NCBI RefSeq assembly: GCF_014648055.1
Contig: NZ_BMQJ01000032.1
Location: forward strand, 1 to 58,142
Source: Streptosporangium pseudovulgare
GTDB taxonomy: Bacteria > Actinomycetota > Actinomycetes > Streptosporangiales > Streptosporangiaceae
Direction of reading: 5' to 3'
DNA: 58,142 nt
Shown here piece by piece: positions 27,654-36,006 of this stretch. The stretch's first letter is position 1, and each line of letters starts with the position of its first letter. A model generated the notes under the pieces. It was not told where the DNA came from. It saw only the letters and a list, made by a program, of their open reading frames with translations, and ran no database searches. The position numbers and the translations under genes are program-made.

Positions 27654-28616
27654 TCAGGACTCCAGGAGGCCCGCCAGGTGCGCGGCGATGTCCGCCAGCA
27701 GCGTCGAGGGCGCCACCGGGACGGCCGCGACGGCCGAGAACAGGCTGGGCAGGCCGGGCAGCGGGAAACCGTCCTCGGCGGACGCCGCGGCGCCCACGTC
27801 GTTCTTGGCCAGGACGGCCCGGCTGCGCTCCCAGGCGTCGAGGACCTCCTCGGGGGAGGGGACGCCGAACCCGTGGCCCACCGGGGCGGCGTGGCGCAGC
27901 CGTACGAGGGGCGTCTCGGCGAAGGCCAGGGCCATCCGGGAGCGCAGGGCGAGGTCGTCGCGGACGTGGTGCCCGACCCAGTCCATGGCGGTGCAGGGGT
28001 TGCGGCAGGAGGTCACGCAGGTGGCCAGGGCGCCCGCCACCTGGCTGTGCTGGCGGTCGAAGTAGGCCCGCCACCCCTCGGCGGGTTCCCCGGCCACCCG
28101 CAGGGTCCGGTTGGCGGCCGACTGCTCGGACTTGGTGTGGTCGCACTCGCGGTCGCCGATCACGCCGAACCTGCTGCCCGGTGCGCCCAGTCCCGCCGGC
28201 CAGCGGGCGGGGTCGCCCGCGTTGCCGAGCACGGGCTCGAAGGCGAGCAGCGGGAGATACTCGCTGGCGATGTGCAGGGCGGCCACCATGGGGCTCAGCT
28301 CGCGCCGGTGCCACCGGACGGCGATCACCTCCAGCAGCAGCCCGTAGGCCGGGCGCAGCGACGCGAGCGCGCCGCGCGGCTGCTCCCGGGGCGTCTGGGG
28401 CATGGTGCAGGCCCGCGCGCGCCGCCGCAGGTCGGCGGGCACGCCGCGCGCCTCGGCCGCGAAGTCCTCGGCGTCGAGCGAGAGCAGCCGCTGGCCGAAC
28501 TCGCACACGGTCTCGACGGCGCCCGCCTCCCCGATCACCTCCGGGGCGAGCGCCCCGACGTCGCCGAAGGCGTACCTCCGCGCCAGGGAGACGAGAAGGT
28601 CGCGCGCCGATTCCAC
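27654..28616 (-). CDS. hypothetical protein, convergent with the Pycsar-like gene
   Basis: 320 residues from GTG 28616, chosen because GGAAGG lies 7 nt upstream; an earlier in-frame start at 28679 has no SD. The family is not recognised. The protein is Ala/Leu-rich and mostly helical, with a cluster of possible metal- or redox-relevant residues in the middle: DRECDHTKSEQS, FDRQHSQVAG, CVTSCRNPCTAMDWVGHHVRD. No signal peptide or membrane span. It has no nucleotidyl-cyclase motifs, so it is not an obvious Pycsar cyclase. The high third-position GC and SD support a real gene. Confidence 0.75.
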   Translation of the reverse strand: MESARDLLVSLARRYAFGDVGALAPEVIGEAGAVETVCEFGQRLLSLDAEDFAAEARGVPADLRRRARACTMPQTPREQPRGALASLRPAYGLLLEVIAVRWHRRELSPMVAALHIASEYLPLLAFEPVLGNAGDPARWPAGLGAPGSRFGVIGDRECDHTKSEQSAANRTLRVAGEPAEGWRAYFDRQHSQVAGALATCVTSCRNPCTAMDWVGHHVRDDLALRSRMALAFAETPLVRLRHAAPVGHGFGVPSPEEVLDAWERSRAVLAKNDVGAAASAEDGFPLPGLPSLFSAVAAVPVAPSTLLADIAAHLAGLLES

Positions 28617-28710
28617 CTGATCACCTTCCGGAGCCGCCGATGCCGGGAATGTCGCCCGCACGGACCGCGCCCCCGCCACGGTAGGCGGGGGCGCGGCCGG
28701 GACGCGCGGG

Positions 28711-31281
28711 TCAGGACGCCGCGGCGGCGTCCCTGGCCTGGGCGCGAAGGGCGCGGCCGATGCCGTCGGCGCCCTCCAGCAGCAGGCGCCGCAGGGCCTG
28801 TGGGGGCTGCTCCGCCGAGATCAAATCCTGGGTCCTCGCCACGGTCTGCGGGGAGATGGCCAGGGCCGGGTAGCAGCCGACGGCGAAGTTCTGCGCCGAG
28901 TCGAAGGTCCAGGTGCTCCAGATGTGGACGATCTGCTCGAAGTACTTCGCCCCGTACGGCTCCAGCAGGTCCGGGTGGTTCGGGTCCATGAAGCCGAGGA
29001 TGGTCGAGCGGAGCATCGCGCCGCTCAGCTTGCCCTCGGTCATGGTCGCCCACGCCTTGGTCTTGCCCTGGGGCGTCGGGAGCGCGGCGCGGCAGCGCGC
29101 GGCGGAGCGCTCGCCGGTGGCGGTGGAGTCGCGCAGCAGCTCCTCGGCGATGTCCTCCTCGCCGAGCACGCCGCCGGAGACCAGGGCCTGGATCAGGGTC
29201 CAGCGCAGGTCGGCGTCGACGGTCAGCCCGTCGAGCACGGCCGTGCCGTCCAGCAGGCCCGCCAGGAACGACAGGTCCTCGGCGGAGGTCGCCACGGAGG
29301 CCAGGGCGTTGACGTAGGCGAGCTGGTGGTCGGAGCCGGGCTCGGCGCCGGCGACGAGGGAGCGCAGGCCGGAGGCCAGCAGGGCGAGGCCCTCGGCGCG
29401 CCAGGCGGGGTCGGCGTACTGCTGGACGGCCTGGCGGGCCTGGCGGAGCACGGCCTGGGCGACCGAGATGTCCTTGATCGACGCGATGCCGGAGAGCGCC
29501 AGGGCCACGTAGTCGCGGGCGGGCATCTCAGCGTCGCGGGTCATGTCCCAGGCGGCCGACCAGCACAGGGCCCGCGGCAGCGACTCGGTGAACCTGTTGA
29601 TGCCGCCCTCGACCAGCGTCCGCAGCGAGCGCTCGTCGAGCCGGAGCTTGGCGTAGGTCAGGTCGTCGTCGTTGAGCAGCACCAGATCCGGCTGGACCTC
29701 GCCGACCAGCTCGGTCACGGCCGTGCGCGCGCCGACCACGTCGAGCTCGACGCGCTTGGTGCGGACCAGCTCCTCGCCGCGCAGGGAGTACAGGCCGACG
29801 GCGACGCGGTGCGAGCGCAGCGTCGGGTACTCGGCCGGGGCCTCCTGCAGCACCTCGAAGGAGGTGAAACGGCCCTCGTCGTCGACGGTGAACGACGGGC
29901 GCAGCGTGTTGACCCAGGCGGTCTCCAGCCACTCCTTGGACCAGGACGACAGGTCGCGGCCCGAGGTGCGCTCCAGCGCCCCCAGCAGGTCGGCGAGCGT
30001 GGTGTTGCCCCAGGCGTGCTCGTTGAAGTAGTCGCGGACGCCGGCCAGGAAGTTGTCCAGGCCGACGTAGGCCACGAGCTGCTTGAGCACCGAGGCGCCC
30101 TTGGCGTAGGTGATGCCGTCGAAGTTGACCTCGACCGCCTGCATGTCGACGATGTCGGCGGCGATCGGGTGGGTCGAGGGGAGCTGGTCCTGCCGGTAGG
30201 CCCAGGCCTTCTCCACGTTGGCGAAGGTGGTCCAGGCGCCCTGGCCCCAGCGGGTGGCCTCCGACTGGCAGAGCACCGAGGCGTAGGTGGCGAACGACTC
30301 GTTCAGCCACAGGTCGTCCCACCAGCGCATGGTGACCAGGTCGCCGAACCACATGTGCGCCATCTCGTGCAGGATCGTCTCGGCGCGGCGCTCGATGATC
30401 GCGTCGGTGACGCGGGAGCGGAAGACGTAGTCCTCCAGGAAGGTCACGCAGCCGGCGTTCTCCATCGCGCCCGCGTTGAACTCCGGCACGAACAGCTGGT
30501 CGTACTTGCCGAACGGGTAGCGGATCCCGAAGACCCGGTGGAAGAAGTCGAAGCCCTGCCGGGTGACCTCGAAGATGTTGTCGGGGTCGAGGTGCTCGGC
30601 GAGCGAGGCCCGGCAGTAGATGCCCAGCGGGATGCCGTCGTGCTCGGAGGTCACCTTGTGGTACGGCCCGGCGCACAGCGCGGTGATGTAGGTGCTCATC
30701 ACCGGCGTGGCGGGGAAGTGCCAGCGCTTGGCGTCCTGCAGGGCGCCGTGCTTGCCGCGGTGCCCCTCCAGCTCCTGGACCTCGTCGGGCGCGGCGTTGG
30801 AGACGACCTCCCAGTGCGAGGGCGCGAGCACGGTCAGCTCGAAGGTCGCCTTGAGGTCGGGCTGGTCGAAGCAGGCGTACATCCGGTGGGCGTCGGCCGT
30901 CTCGAACTGGCTGTGCAGGTAGACGCTCTTGTCGACGGGGTCCACGAAGCGGTGCAGGCCCTCGCCGGTGTGCGAGTAGCGGCAGTCGGCGTCGACGCGC
31001 AGCTCGTTGACCTCGGCGAGGTCCGGCAGCGGCAGCCGCCCGGTCTCCGGGTCGTAGGCGCTCACGTCCAGCTCGGCGCCGTTCAGCACCGCCGAGCGGA
31101 TCCTGGCGTCGGCCAGCTCGATGAACGTCCCGGCACCGGCCCGCTCGCTGGTGAAGCGGACCGTGGTGACGCTCTCGAAGAGCTCCTCACCCTCGGTCAG
31201 GTCGAGCTCCACCGCGTACGACTGCACGCTGAGCAGCCGCGCGCGCTCGCGGGCCTCGTCACGGGTCAGATTGCCTGCCAC
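28711..31281 (-). CDS. pepN: aminopeptidase N (M1 family)
   Basis: 856 residues. Zinc site HEMAHMWFGDLVTMRWWDDL (HExxH at 305-309, third ligand E328 in NESFATY) and the substrate-anchoring GAMEN motif at 271-275 are intact. It releases N-terminal residues from peptides in the cytoplasm, downstream of Clp proteolysis. GTG 31281 has GAGGGAG 5 nt upstream; the in-frame start at 31341 adds an unlikely Arg-rich extension. M. tuberculosis PepN (Rv2467) is nearly the same length and likewise adjoins the DsbA-like gene (Rv2466c). Confidence 0.96.
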   Translation of the reverse strand: MAGNLTRDEARERARLLSVQSYAVELDLTEGEELFESVTTVRFTSERAGAGTFIELADARIRSAVLNGAELDVSAYDPETGRLPLPDLAEVNELRVDADCRYSHTGEGLHRFVDPVDKSVYLHSQFETADAHRMYACFDQPDLKATFELTVLAPSHWEVVSNAAPDEVQELEGHRGKHGALQDAKRWHFPATPVMSTYITALCAGPYHKVTSEHDGIPLGIYCRASLAEHLDPDNIFEVTRQGFDFFHRVFGIRYPFGKYDQLFVPEFNAGAMENAGCVTFLEDYVFRSRVTDAIIERRAETILHEMAHMWFGDLVTMRWWDDLWLNESFATYASVLCQSEATRWGQGAWTTFANVEKAWAYRQDQLPSTHPIAADIVDMQAVEVNFDGITYAKGASVLKQLVAYVGLDNFLAGVRDYFNEHAWGNTTLADLLGALERTSGRDLSSWSKEWLETAWVNTLRPSFTVDDEGRFTSFEVLQEAPAEYPTLRSHRVAVGLYSLRGEELVRTKRVELDVVGARTAVTELVGEVQPDLVLLNDDDLTYAKLRLDERSLRTLVEGGINRFTESLPRALCWSAAWDMTRDAEMPARDYVALALSGIASIKDISVAQAVLRQARQAVQQYADPAWRAEGLALLASGLRSLVAGAEPGSDHQLAYVNALASVATSAEDLSFLAGLLDGTAVLDGLTVDADLRWTLIQALVSGGVLGEEDIAEELLRDSTATGERSAARCRAALPTPQGKTKAWATMTEGKLSGAMLRSTILGFMDPNHPDLLEPYGAKYFEQIVHIWSTWTFDSAQNFAVGCYPALAISPQTVARTQDLISAEQPPQALRRLLLEGADGIGRALRAQARDAAAAS

Positions 31282-31477
31282 CACAGCTCCCTCGTCACAA
31301 CTCCTCCGCTCCCTTGCGAAGGGTCCATCGAATCCTGCCATGCGGGGCGGGGGAACGCCGCCTCGGGGACCGCGGGTCGGCCGGTCACCTCATTCGAGGA
31401 TAAAGCGGCCGGTGGAAGTGGGGGCCGGACCGGAACGGAGTCGAAGGGTGGACCGGAACGGCGCCGGGGGCCGGGCC

Positions 31478-31504
31478 GGAATAGGGGGCTCGGCGTACCG
31501 GGTT
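31478..31504 (+). promoter_or_regulatory. SigR/SigH-type promoter GGAATA-N18-GTT
   Basis: GGAATA (31478-31483) and GTT (31502-31504) are separated by exactly 18 bp, the signature of thiol-oxidative-stress ECF sigma factors (SigR in Streptomyces, SigH in mycobacteria). It lies just upstream of the mycothiol-linked DsbA-like gene, whose mycobacterial homologue is SigH dependent. Transcription would start around 31511-31513. Confidence 0.75.
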
Positions 31505-31545
31505 GTCGCCGGATGAACGAGTCTCACGACCAGAGAGCTGAAGAG

Positions 31546-32166
31546 ATGACCGAGCGCACTCCCGTCGATCTGTGGTTCGACCCCTTCTGCCCGTACGCCT
31601 GGATAACGTCGCGCTGGCTGCTGGAGGTGGCGAAGGTGCGGCCCATCGAGCCGCGCTGGCACATCATGAGCCTCAACGTCCTCAACGAGGACAAGGAGGT
31701 CCCCGAGACCTACCGCGAGATGATCGCCAGGGCCATCGGCCCGGTCCGGGTGGTGGCGGCCGTGCAGGAGAAGTACGACTCCGACACCGTCGGCCGCCTC
31801 TACACCGAGCTCGGCGTCCGTTTCCACAACCAGGGCATGCTCAAGCAGCTCGACCGGCTCCGTGAGACGGTCGAGGAGGCCCTGGAGGCCGCCGGCCTCG
31901 ACCGCGGGTTCGCCGACGCGATGGACTCCGAGGACCACGACGACGTCGTGCGGGCCTCGCACGAGGACGGCATCGGCCGGGTCGGCCAGGAGGTCGGCAC
32001 GCCGGTGATCGCCGTGGAGGGTGTCGCGTTCTTCGGGCCGGTCATCACGCCCGCGCCCAAGGGCGAGGACGCCGGCCGGCTCTGGGACGGCGTCCGCCTG
32101 GTGGCCGGCACCGACGGCTTCTTCGAGATCAAGCGCTCCCGCACCCGGCCGCCGATCTTCGACTGA
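31546..32166 (+). CDS. DsbA-like, mycothiol-dependent oxidoreductase (Rv2466c family)
   Basis: 206 residues; M. tuberculosis Rv2466c is 207. Thioredoxin-fold start VDLWFDPFCPYAWITSRW, the DsbA-type helical insert, and VGTPVIAVEGVAFFGPV with the cis-Pro (T-P). Rv2466c uses a CPWC active site reduced by mycothiol; here it reads CPYA (C15 to A18), so only the nucleophilic Cys is kept. The preceding promoter is SigR/SigH-like. An in-frame ATG at 31513 coincides with the predicted transcription start and could give a leaderless form 11 residues longer. Divergent from pepN, as in mycobacteria. Confidence 0.87.
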   Translation: MTERTPVDLWFDPFCPYAWITSRWLLEVAKVRPIEPRWHIMSLNVLNEDKEVPETYREMIARAIGPVRVVAAVQEKYDSDTVGRLYTELGVRFHNQGMLKQLDRLRETVEEALEAAGLDRGFADAMDSEDHDDVVRASHEDGIGRVGQEVGTPVIAVEGVAFFGPVITPAPKGEDAGRLWDGVRLVAGTDGFFEIKRSRTRPPIFD

Positions 32167-32482
32167 CCGCGCGGTGGTCTCCGGTCCTCCCCGGCGCGGA
32201 GGGGGGACCGGAGCGCCGGGAAGGCCCGGGGCCGACCGGAAGCCACCCTTCGATGCCGTCCAAAATATCCCCAATATTACGAATTCTGAATGATGTTGGG
32301 CAGATGCCGGTCATTCCCCGCCGTACGGCGCGCTTCGCCGTACGCTCGGGGGCACAGACGGCCGAGCGCCCGCCGCGGCGAGGGGTCCCGCGTCCGGCCG
32401 AGCCGTGACGCCGCGCGACCCGCCCCTCGCCTGACCTGCCGGGCTCTCGCCTTATGACGATCCGCGCGCGAGGATGAGAGTC
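32167..32482. other. 316-bp gap with AT-rich dyad and a hairpin
   Basis: No gene. A marked AT-rich island (32260-32297) contains AATAT-CCCCA-ATATT (32264-32278). A perfect 9-bp hairpin lies at 32322-32330/32336-32344 (CGTACGGCG, 5-nt loop) and can terminate the DsbA-like transcript. The sequence after it leads into the aldehyde dehydrogenase gene. Confidence 0.6.
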
Positions 32483-33892
32483 ATGCGTCATCTTTATCTG
32501 AACGGAGCCTGGCAGCCGTCCGCGTCGGGCGAGGGCATCGACGTCGTCAACCCCGCGACCGAGGAGACGGTCGACAGGGTGCCGGCCGGGGCCGCCGCCG
32601 ACGTCGAGGCCGCCGTGGCCGCCGCCCGGGCGGCCCTGCCCGCGTGGTCGGGCACGGCCCCCGCCGACCGCGGCAAGGTCCTCGCCACCGCCGCCGACCT
32701 GATACGTCAGCGTTCCGACCAGATAGCCAGGATCATCGCCACCGACATGGGCGCGCCGTACGGCGTGGCGCTGAAGGTGCAGACGCTGATGCCCGCCGGG
32801 GTGCTGGCCTCCTACGCCGAGCTCGCCGCCGCCTACGACTTCGAGGGCGAGCGGGTCGGCAACTCCCGGATCTTCCGGGAGCCGGTCGGCGTGGTGGCCG
32901 CCATCACGCCGTGGAACTACCCCCTCCACCAGATCCTGTGCAAGGTCGGTCCGGCGCTCGCCGCCGGCTGCACGGTGGTGCTCAAGCCCAGCGAGGTGGC
33001 GCCGCTGGCGGCCTTCGCGCTGGCCGGGATCTTCGACGAGGTCGGGCTGCCCGCCGGGGTGTTCAACATGGTCAGCGGGTACGGCCCGACCATCGGCGAG
33101 GCGCTGGTCTCCCACCCGGACGTGGACATGGTGTCGTTCACCGGCTCCACCGGGGCGGGCCGGCGGGTCGCGGCGCTGGCGGCCGAGGGGGTCAAGCGGG
33201 TGGCCCTGGAGCTCGGCGGCAAGTCGGCCAGCGTGATCCTGCCGGACGCCGACCTCGCCGTGGCGGTCAAGGTGACCGTGGCCAACGCCTTCCTCAACTC
33301 CGGGCAGACCTGCTCGGCCTGGTCCCGCATGATCGTCCACCGCGACCGGTACGACGAGGCCGTCGAGCTGGCCGCCCGGGCCGCCGCGAAGTACACCGTC
33401 GGCGACCCCTTCGACGAGCACACCCGCCTGGGCCCGCTGGTCTCGGCCGCCCAGCGCGACCGGGTCGTCCGCTACATCAACCGCGGACAGGAGGAGGGGG
33501 CGCGGCTCATCACCGGCGGCGTCGACCGGCCCACGGAGCGGGGCTTCTACGTCGAGCCCACCGTGTTCGCCGGGGTCGAGCCGGGGATGGTGATCGAGCA
33601 GGAGGAGATCTTCGGGCCGGTCCTGGCGGTCATCCCCTACACCCGCGGCGAGGACGAGGCCGTGGCCATCGCCAACGGCACGCCGTACGGCCTGGCCGGC
33701 GCGGTGTGGGCGGGCACCGAGGAGCAGGGCGTCGCCGTCGCGCGCAGGCTGCGCACCGGCCAGGTGTCCGTCAACGGCGGTCAGTTCAACCCGCTGGCCC
33801 CCTTCGGGGGGTACAAGCAGTCGGGTCTGGGTCGCGAACTGGGCGTGTTCGGCCTGGAGGAGTACCTGGAGGTCAAGTCGGTCCAGCTCTGA
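32483..33892 (+). CDS. NAD(P)-dependent aldehyde dehydrogenase
   Basis: 469 residues, standard ALDH superfamily length. Motifs: VVAAITPWNYPLHQ, VVLKPSEVAP, SFTGSTGAGRRVA, the general base in ALELGGKSA (E243), the catalytic nucleophile in NSGQTCSAWSRM (C277) and EEIFGPVLAVIPY. It oxidises an aldehyde to the acid; substrate range cannot be assigned. ATG 32483 is preferred over 32474 because CGAGGA lies 8 nt upstream. The proximity to the mycothiol-linked gene may reflect detoxification, but this is only an inference. Confidence 0.93.
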   Translation: MRHLYLNGAWQPSASGEGIDVVNPATEETVDRVPAGAAADVEAAVAAARAALPAWSGTAPADRGKVLATAADLIRQRSDQIARIIATDMGAPYGVALKVQTLMPAGVLASYAELAAAYDFEGERVGNSRIFREPVGVVAAITPWNYPLHQILCKVGPALAAGCTVVLKPSEVAPLAAFALAGIFDEVGLPAGVFNMVSGYGPTIGEALVSHPDVDMVSFTGSTGAGRRVAALAAEGVKRVALELGGKSASVILPDADLAVAVKVTVANAFLNSGQTCSAWSRMIVHRDRYDEAVELAARAAAKYTVGDPFDEHTRLGPLVSAAQRDRVVRYINRGQEEGARLITGGVDRPTERGFYVEPTVFAGVEPGMVIEQEEIFGPVLAVIPYTRGEDEAVAIANGTPYGLAGAVWAGTEEQGVAVARRLRTGQVSVNGGQFNPLAPFGGYKQSGLGRELGVFGLEEYLEVKSVQL

Positions 33893-34087
33893 CCGGCGGG
33901 CGGCGCGCCGGGGAGACGGCGGGCGCCGGGGCGCGGCAGCGGCGTCCGGCATCGGCCCGGTGGTGCACCGGCACGCCGGCGCCCCGGCGGCCGTGAGCGC
34001 GGCCGGATCCGGCCACGGCGCCGGGTCGTGGCGGCGGCGCGCGCGGGGTAGACCCCGCCCGGACATACTCCTCGAAAGGGCCACGGT

Positions 34088-34600
34088 ATGCGACCGAGCA
34101 CCATGCGTCTCAGCGCGTTCGATCTGGTGGTCGCCGCGGGCGGGCTGGTCCTGGTGCTGCTGGCCGTACAGAACCTCGGACCGGCCCTGGCCGCGTTCCG
34201 CGGCGACGGCGCCTGGGGCACCTTCACCGCCCACCGGGTCGAGTGCGTCCAGCACCCCGGCCACGAGCAGTGCACCTGGCTGGGGGAGTTCCGCACCGGC
34301 CGGACGGTCCGTCCCGAGGTGGCGTTCTACGGCGGCGAGCGCGGGTCGTTCATCCCGGGTCAGACGGCGCGGGCCTTCGACACCGGCCGCCGGGGCCACG
34401 TCTACGGCCCCGGCGGGTCCAACGAGTGGATCGCCGTCGCCCTGCTCATGCTGGCCGGCCTCGGCCTGGCGTCCAGGCCGCTGTGGCGTCTGCGCCGTCT
34501 GCGGCGCGCGCGGCGGCCGGCCGGCGAGCCCGGCGCGGGCCCGGCGACGGACACCGGGCCGCGAGCGGACGCGGACCCGCGAACGGACACCGACTCGTGA
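34088..34600 (+). CDS. hypothetical two-TM membrane protein
   Basis: 170 residues. TM1 FDLVVAAGGLVLVLLAVQNL, an extracytoplasmic loop with two Cys (VECVQHPGHEQCTWLGEF, possible disulphide) and FYGGERGSFIPGQTARAFDTG, then TM2 WIAVALLMLAGLGLAS followed by an Arg-rich cytoplasmic stretch and an Asp/Thr/Pro tail. The layout resembles small actinobacterial envelope proteins; no function is assigned. AAAGGG lies 7 nt before the ATG. Confidence 0.75.
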   Translation: MRPSTMRLSAFDLVVAAGGLVLVLLAVQNLGPALAAFRGDGAWGTFTAHRVECVQHPGHEQCTWLGEFRTGRTVRPEVAFYGGERGSFIPGQTARAFDTGRRGHVYGPGGSNEWIAVALLMLAGLGLASRPLWRLRRLRRARRPAGEPGAGPATDTGPRADADPRTDTDS

Positions 34601-34677
34601 ACCGGGCAGGCCCGTCAGCCGTCACCGGCCCGTGAACCGGTGCCGGCCCGGGGGACCGCGCCGGCCGGTGGGCGAGG

Positions 34678-34696
34678 CCGGCCCCCCGCGGGCCGG
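34678..34696. terminator. convergent terminator hairpin CCGGCCC/GGGCCGG
   Basis: Perfect 7-bp stem, 34678-34684 with 34690-34696, between the membrane protein gene and def, which converge. Confidence 0.55.
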
Positions 34697-34702
34697 AGCC
34701 GG

Positions 34703-35191
34703 TCAGGGAGTCTGGAGCAGGACCTTGCGGGCGGCGTCCTTGGGCAGGCGGTCGACGTAGAGCATGCCGTCGAGGTGGTCGGTCTCGTGCTGGAAGCAGC
34801 GCGCGAGCAGGCCGCGGGCCCTGACCCGGACCGGACGGCCCAGGCGGTCGAAGCCCTCGACGGTGACGCCGGCGGCGCGGGGGGTCCGGGCGTAGATCGG
34901 GGTGCCGGTCTCGCGGCCGGGGACCGACAGGCAGCCCTCCTCGTCGAGGACCTCCGCGGGGTCGTCCACGGTCAGCACGGGGTTGACCACGTGCCCCTTG
35001 CGGTTGCTGCAGTCGTAGACGAACAGCCTCTTCGACACGCCGATCTGCGGGCCGGCGAGGCCGACGCCCTGCGCGGCGTACATCGCGGCGAACATCTCGT
35101 CGATCAGGCGGCGCAGGTCGCGGTCGAAGTCCGTGACGGGCGCGGCGGGCGTGCGCAGGACCGGATCTCCGATCACTCGGATGTCACGCAT
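34703..35191 (-). CDS. def: peptide deformylase
   Basis: 162 residues. All three signature motifs are present: GVGLAGPQIG (42-51), EGCLSVPG (85-92, metal ligand C87) and QHETDHLDG (134-142, ligands H135 and H139, catalytic E136). It removes the formyl group from nascent proteins at the ribosome. Divergent from rpiB across a ~110-bp shared promoter region. No fmt neighbour is visible, so this may be one of several def genes, as is usual in actinomycetes. Confidence 0.96.
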   Translation of the reverse strand: MRDIRVIGDPVLRTPAAPVTDFDRDLRRLIDEMFAAMYAAQGVGLAGPQIGVSKRLFVYDCSNRKGHVVNPVLTVDDPAEVLDEEGCLSVPGRETGTPIYARTPRAAGVTVEGFDRLGRPVRVRARGLLARCFQHETDHLDGMLYVDRLPKDAARKVLLQTP

Positions 35192-35299
35192 ATGGGATTC
35201 TTCTCTCGTGGGCCCGGTAAGGGGTGCGTTGGCATGCCGGTCATTACCTTAGCCGGGGGGCGGGTCGGCGGGGCGACATACACCTGCGAAACTGGGCGG

Positions 35300-35767
35300 G
35301 TGCGTGTCTACATCGGTGCCGACCATGCCGGCTATGAACTCAAGAACCGTGTCGTCTCCTGGCTCAAGGAGAACGGCCACGAGGTGACCGACTGCGGTCC
35401 GTTCGTCTACGACGCCGAGGACGACTACCCGCCGTTCGTGCTGCGCGCCGCGGAGGGCGTCGCGGGAGACCCGGGCAGCCTGGGGGTCGTGATCGGCGGC
35501 TCCGGCAACGGCGAGCAGATCGCCGCCAACAAGGTGCGCGGCATCCGCGCCGCCCTGGCCTGGAACGACGACACCGCCAAGCTCGCCCGCGAGCACAACG
35601 ACGCCAACGTGATCAGCCTCGGAGCCCGGATGAACAGCGAGGAGGAGTCGCTCCGGTTCGTGGAGATCTTCCTCGGCACGCCGTACTCGGGCCTGGAGCG
35701 GCACAGCCGCCGGATCGCGCAGATCGGCGCGTACGAGACCGGCGGCGGCCTCCCGCCGCTGCCGTAG
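35300..35767 (+). CDS. rpiB: ribose-5-phosphate isomerase B
   Basis: 155 residues beginning VRVYIGADHAGYELKN, the family start; the in-frame ATG at 35234 would add a non-conserved extension. It interconverts ribose-5-P and ribulose-5-P in the pentose phosphate pathway. The active-site stretch is GGSGNGEQIAANKVRG: E72 replaces the catalytic Cys of E. coli RpiB, as in M. tuberculosis RpiB, placing it in the Glu-type subgroup. HSRRIAQI is the conserved phosphate-binding end. Weak SD (GGGCGG). Confidence 0.94.
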   Translation: MRVYIGADHAGYELKNRVVSWLKENGHEVTDCGPFVYDAEDDYPPFVLRAAEGVAGDPGSLGVVIGGSGNGEQIAANKVRGIRAALAWNDDTAKLAREHNDANVISLGARMNSEEESLRFVEIFLGTPYSGLERHSRRIAQIGAYETGGGLPPLP

Positions 35768-35794
35768 ACCGGCCGCCGTAGACCGCGGCCGGTC
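35767..35794. terminator. terminator hairpin overlapping the rpiB stop
   Basis: Perfect 10-bp stem GACCGGCCGC (35767-35776) with 35785-35794 and an 8-nt loop; it also touches the stop of the small minus-strand ORF. Confidence 0.75.
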
Positions 35795-35966
35795 ACCCGC
35801 GGCGCGGCTCCCCGCGCGGGCGGTCGCCGCGCCGGGGCTCCCTGCGCGGCGTCTCGTCGCGCAGGGGCCGCGCGTCGGCGCCTTCCTGCTGTTCCCGGGT
35901 GGGCCGGGAGACGTCCCGGGCCCGCATCGCGGTGAGCGCGGTGATCTGCAAGCTCTGCAGTGCCAT
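35793..35966 (-). CDS. small hypothetical protein
   Basis: 57 residues from ATG 35966 (GAAGGGC directly upstream) or 60 from GTG 35975. Begins MALQSLQITALTAMRARDVSRP and ends in an Arg/Gly/Pro-rich basic tail (REPRRGDRPRGEPRRG). The helical N-terminus and good third-position GC favour a real gene. It lies 40 bp downstream of the Eis-like gene on the same strand. Function unknown; the basic tail would allow nucleic-acid binding. Confidence 0.5.
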   Translation of the reverse strand: MALQSLQITALTAMRARDVSRPTREQQEGADARPLRDETPRREPRRGDRPRGEPRRG

Positions 35967-36006
35967 GCCCTTCACCGTAACCGCGGCCCGCGGCCCGCGG
36001 AACGGC

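Noticed and set aside
28924..31545. Very long plus-strand open frame opposite pepN
   Set aside because: It is the high-GC antisense shadow of pepN (HExxH, GAMEN); its translation is low-complexity with no domain. Only its 3' end from 31546 is a real gene.
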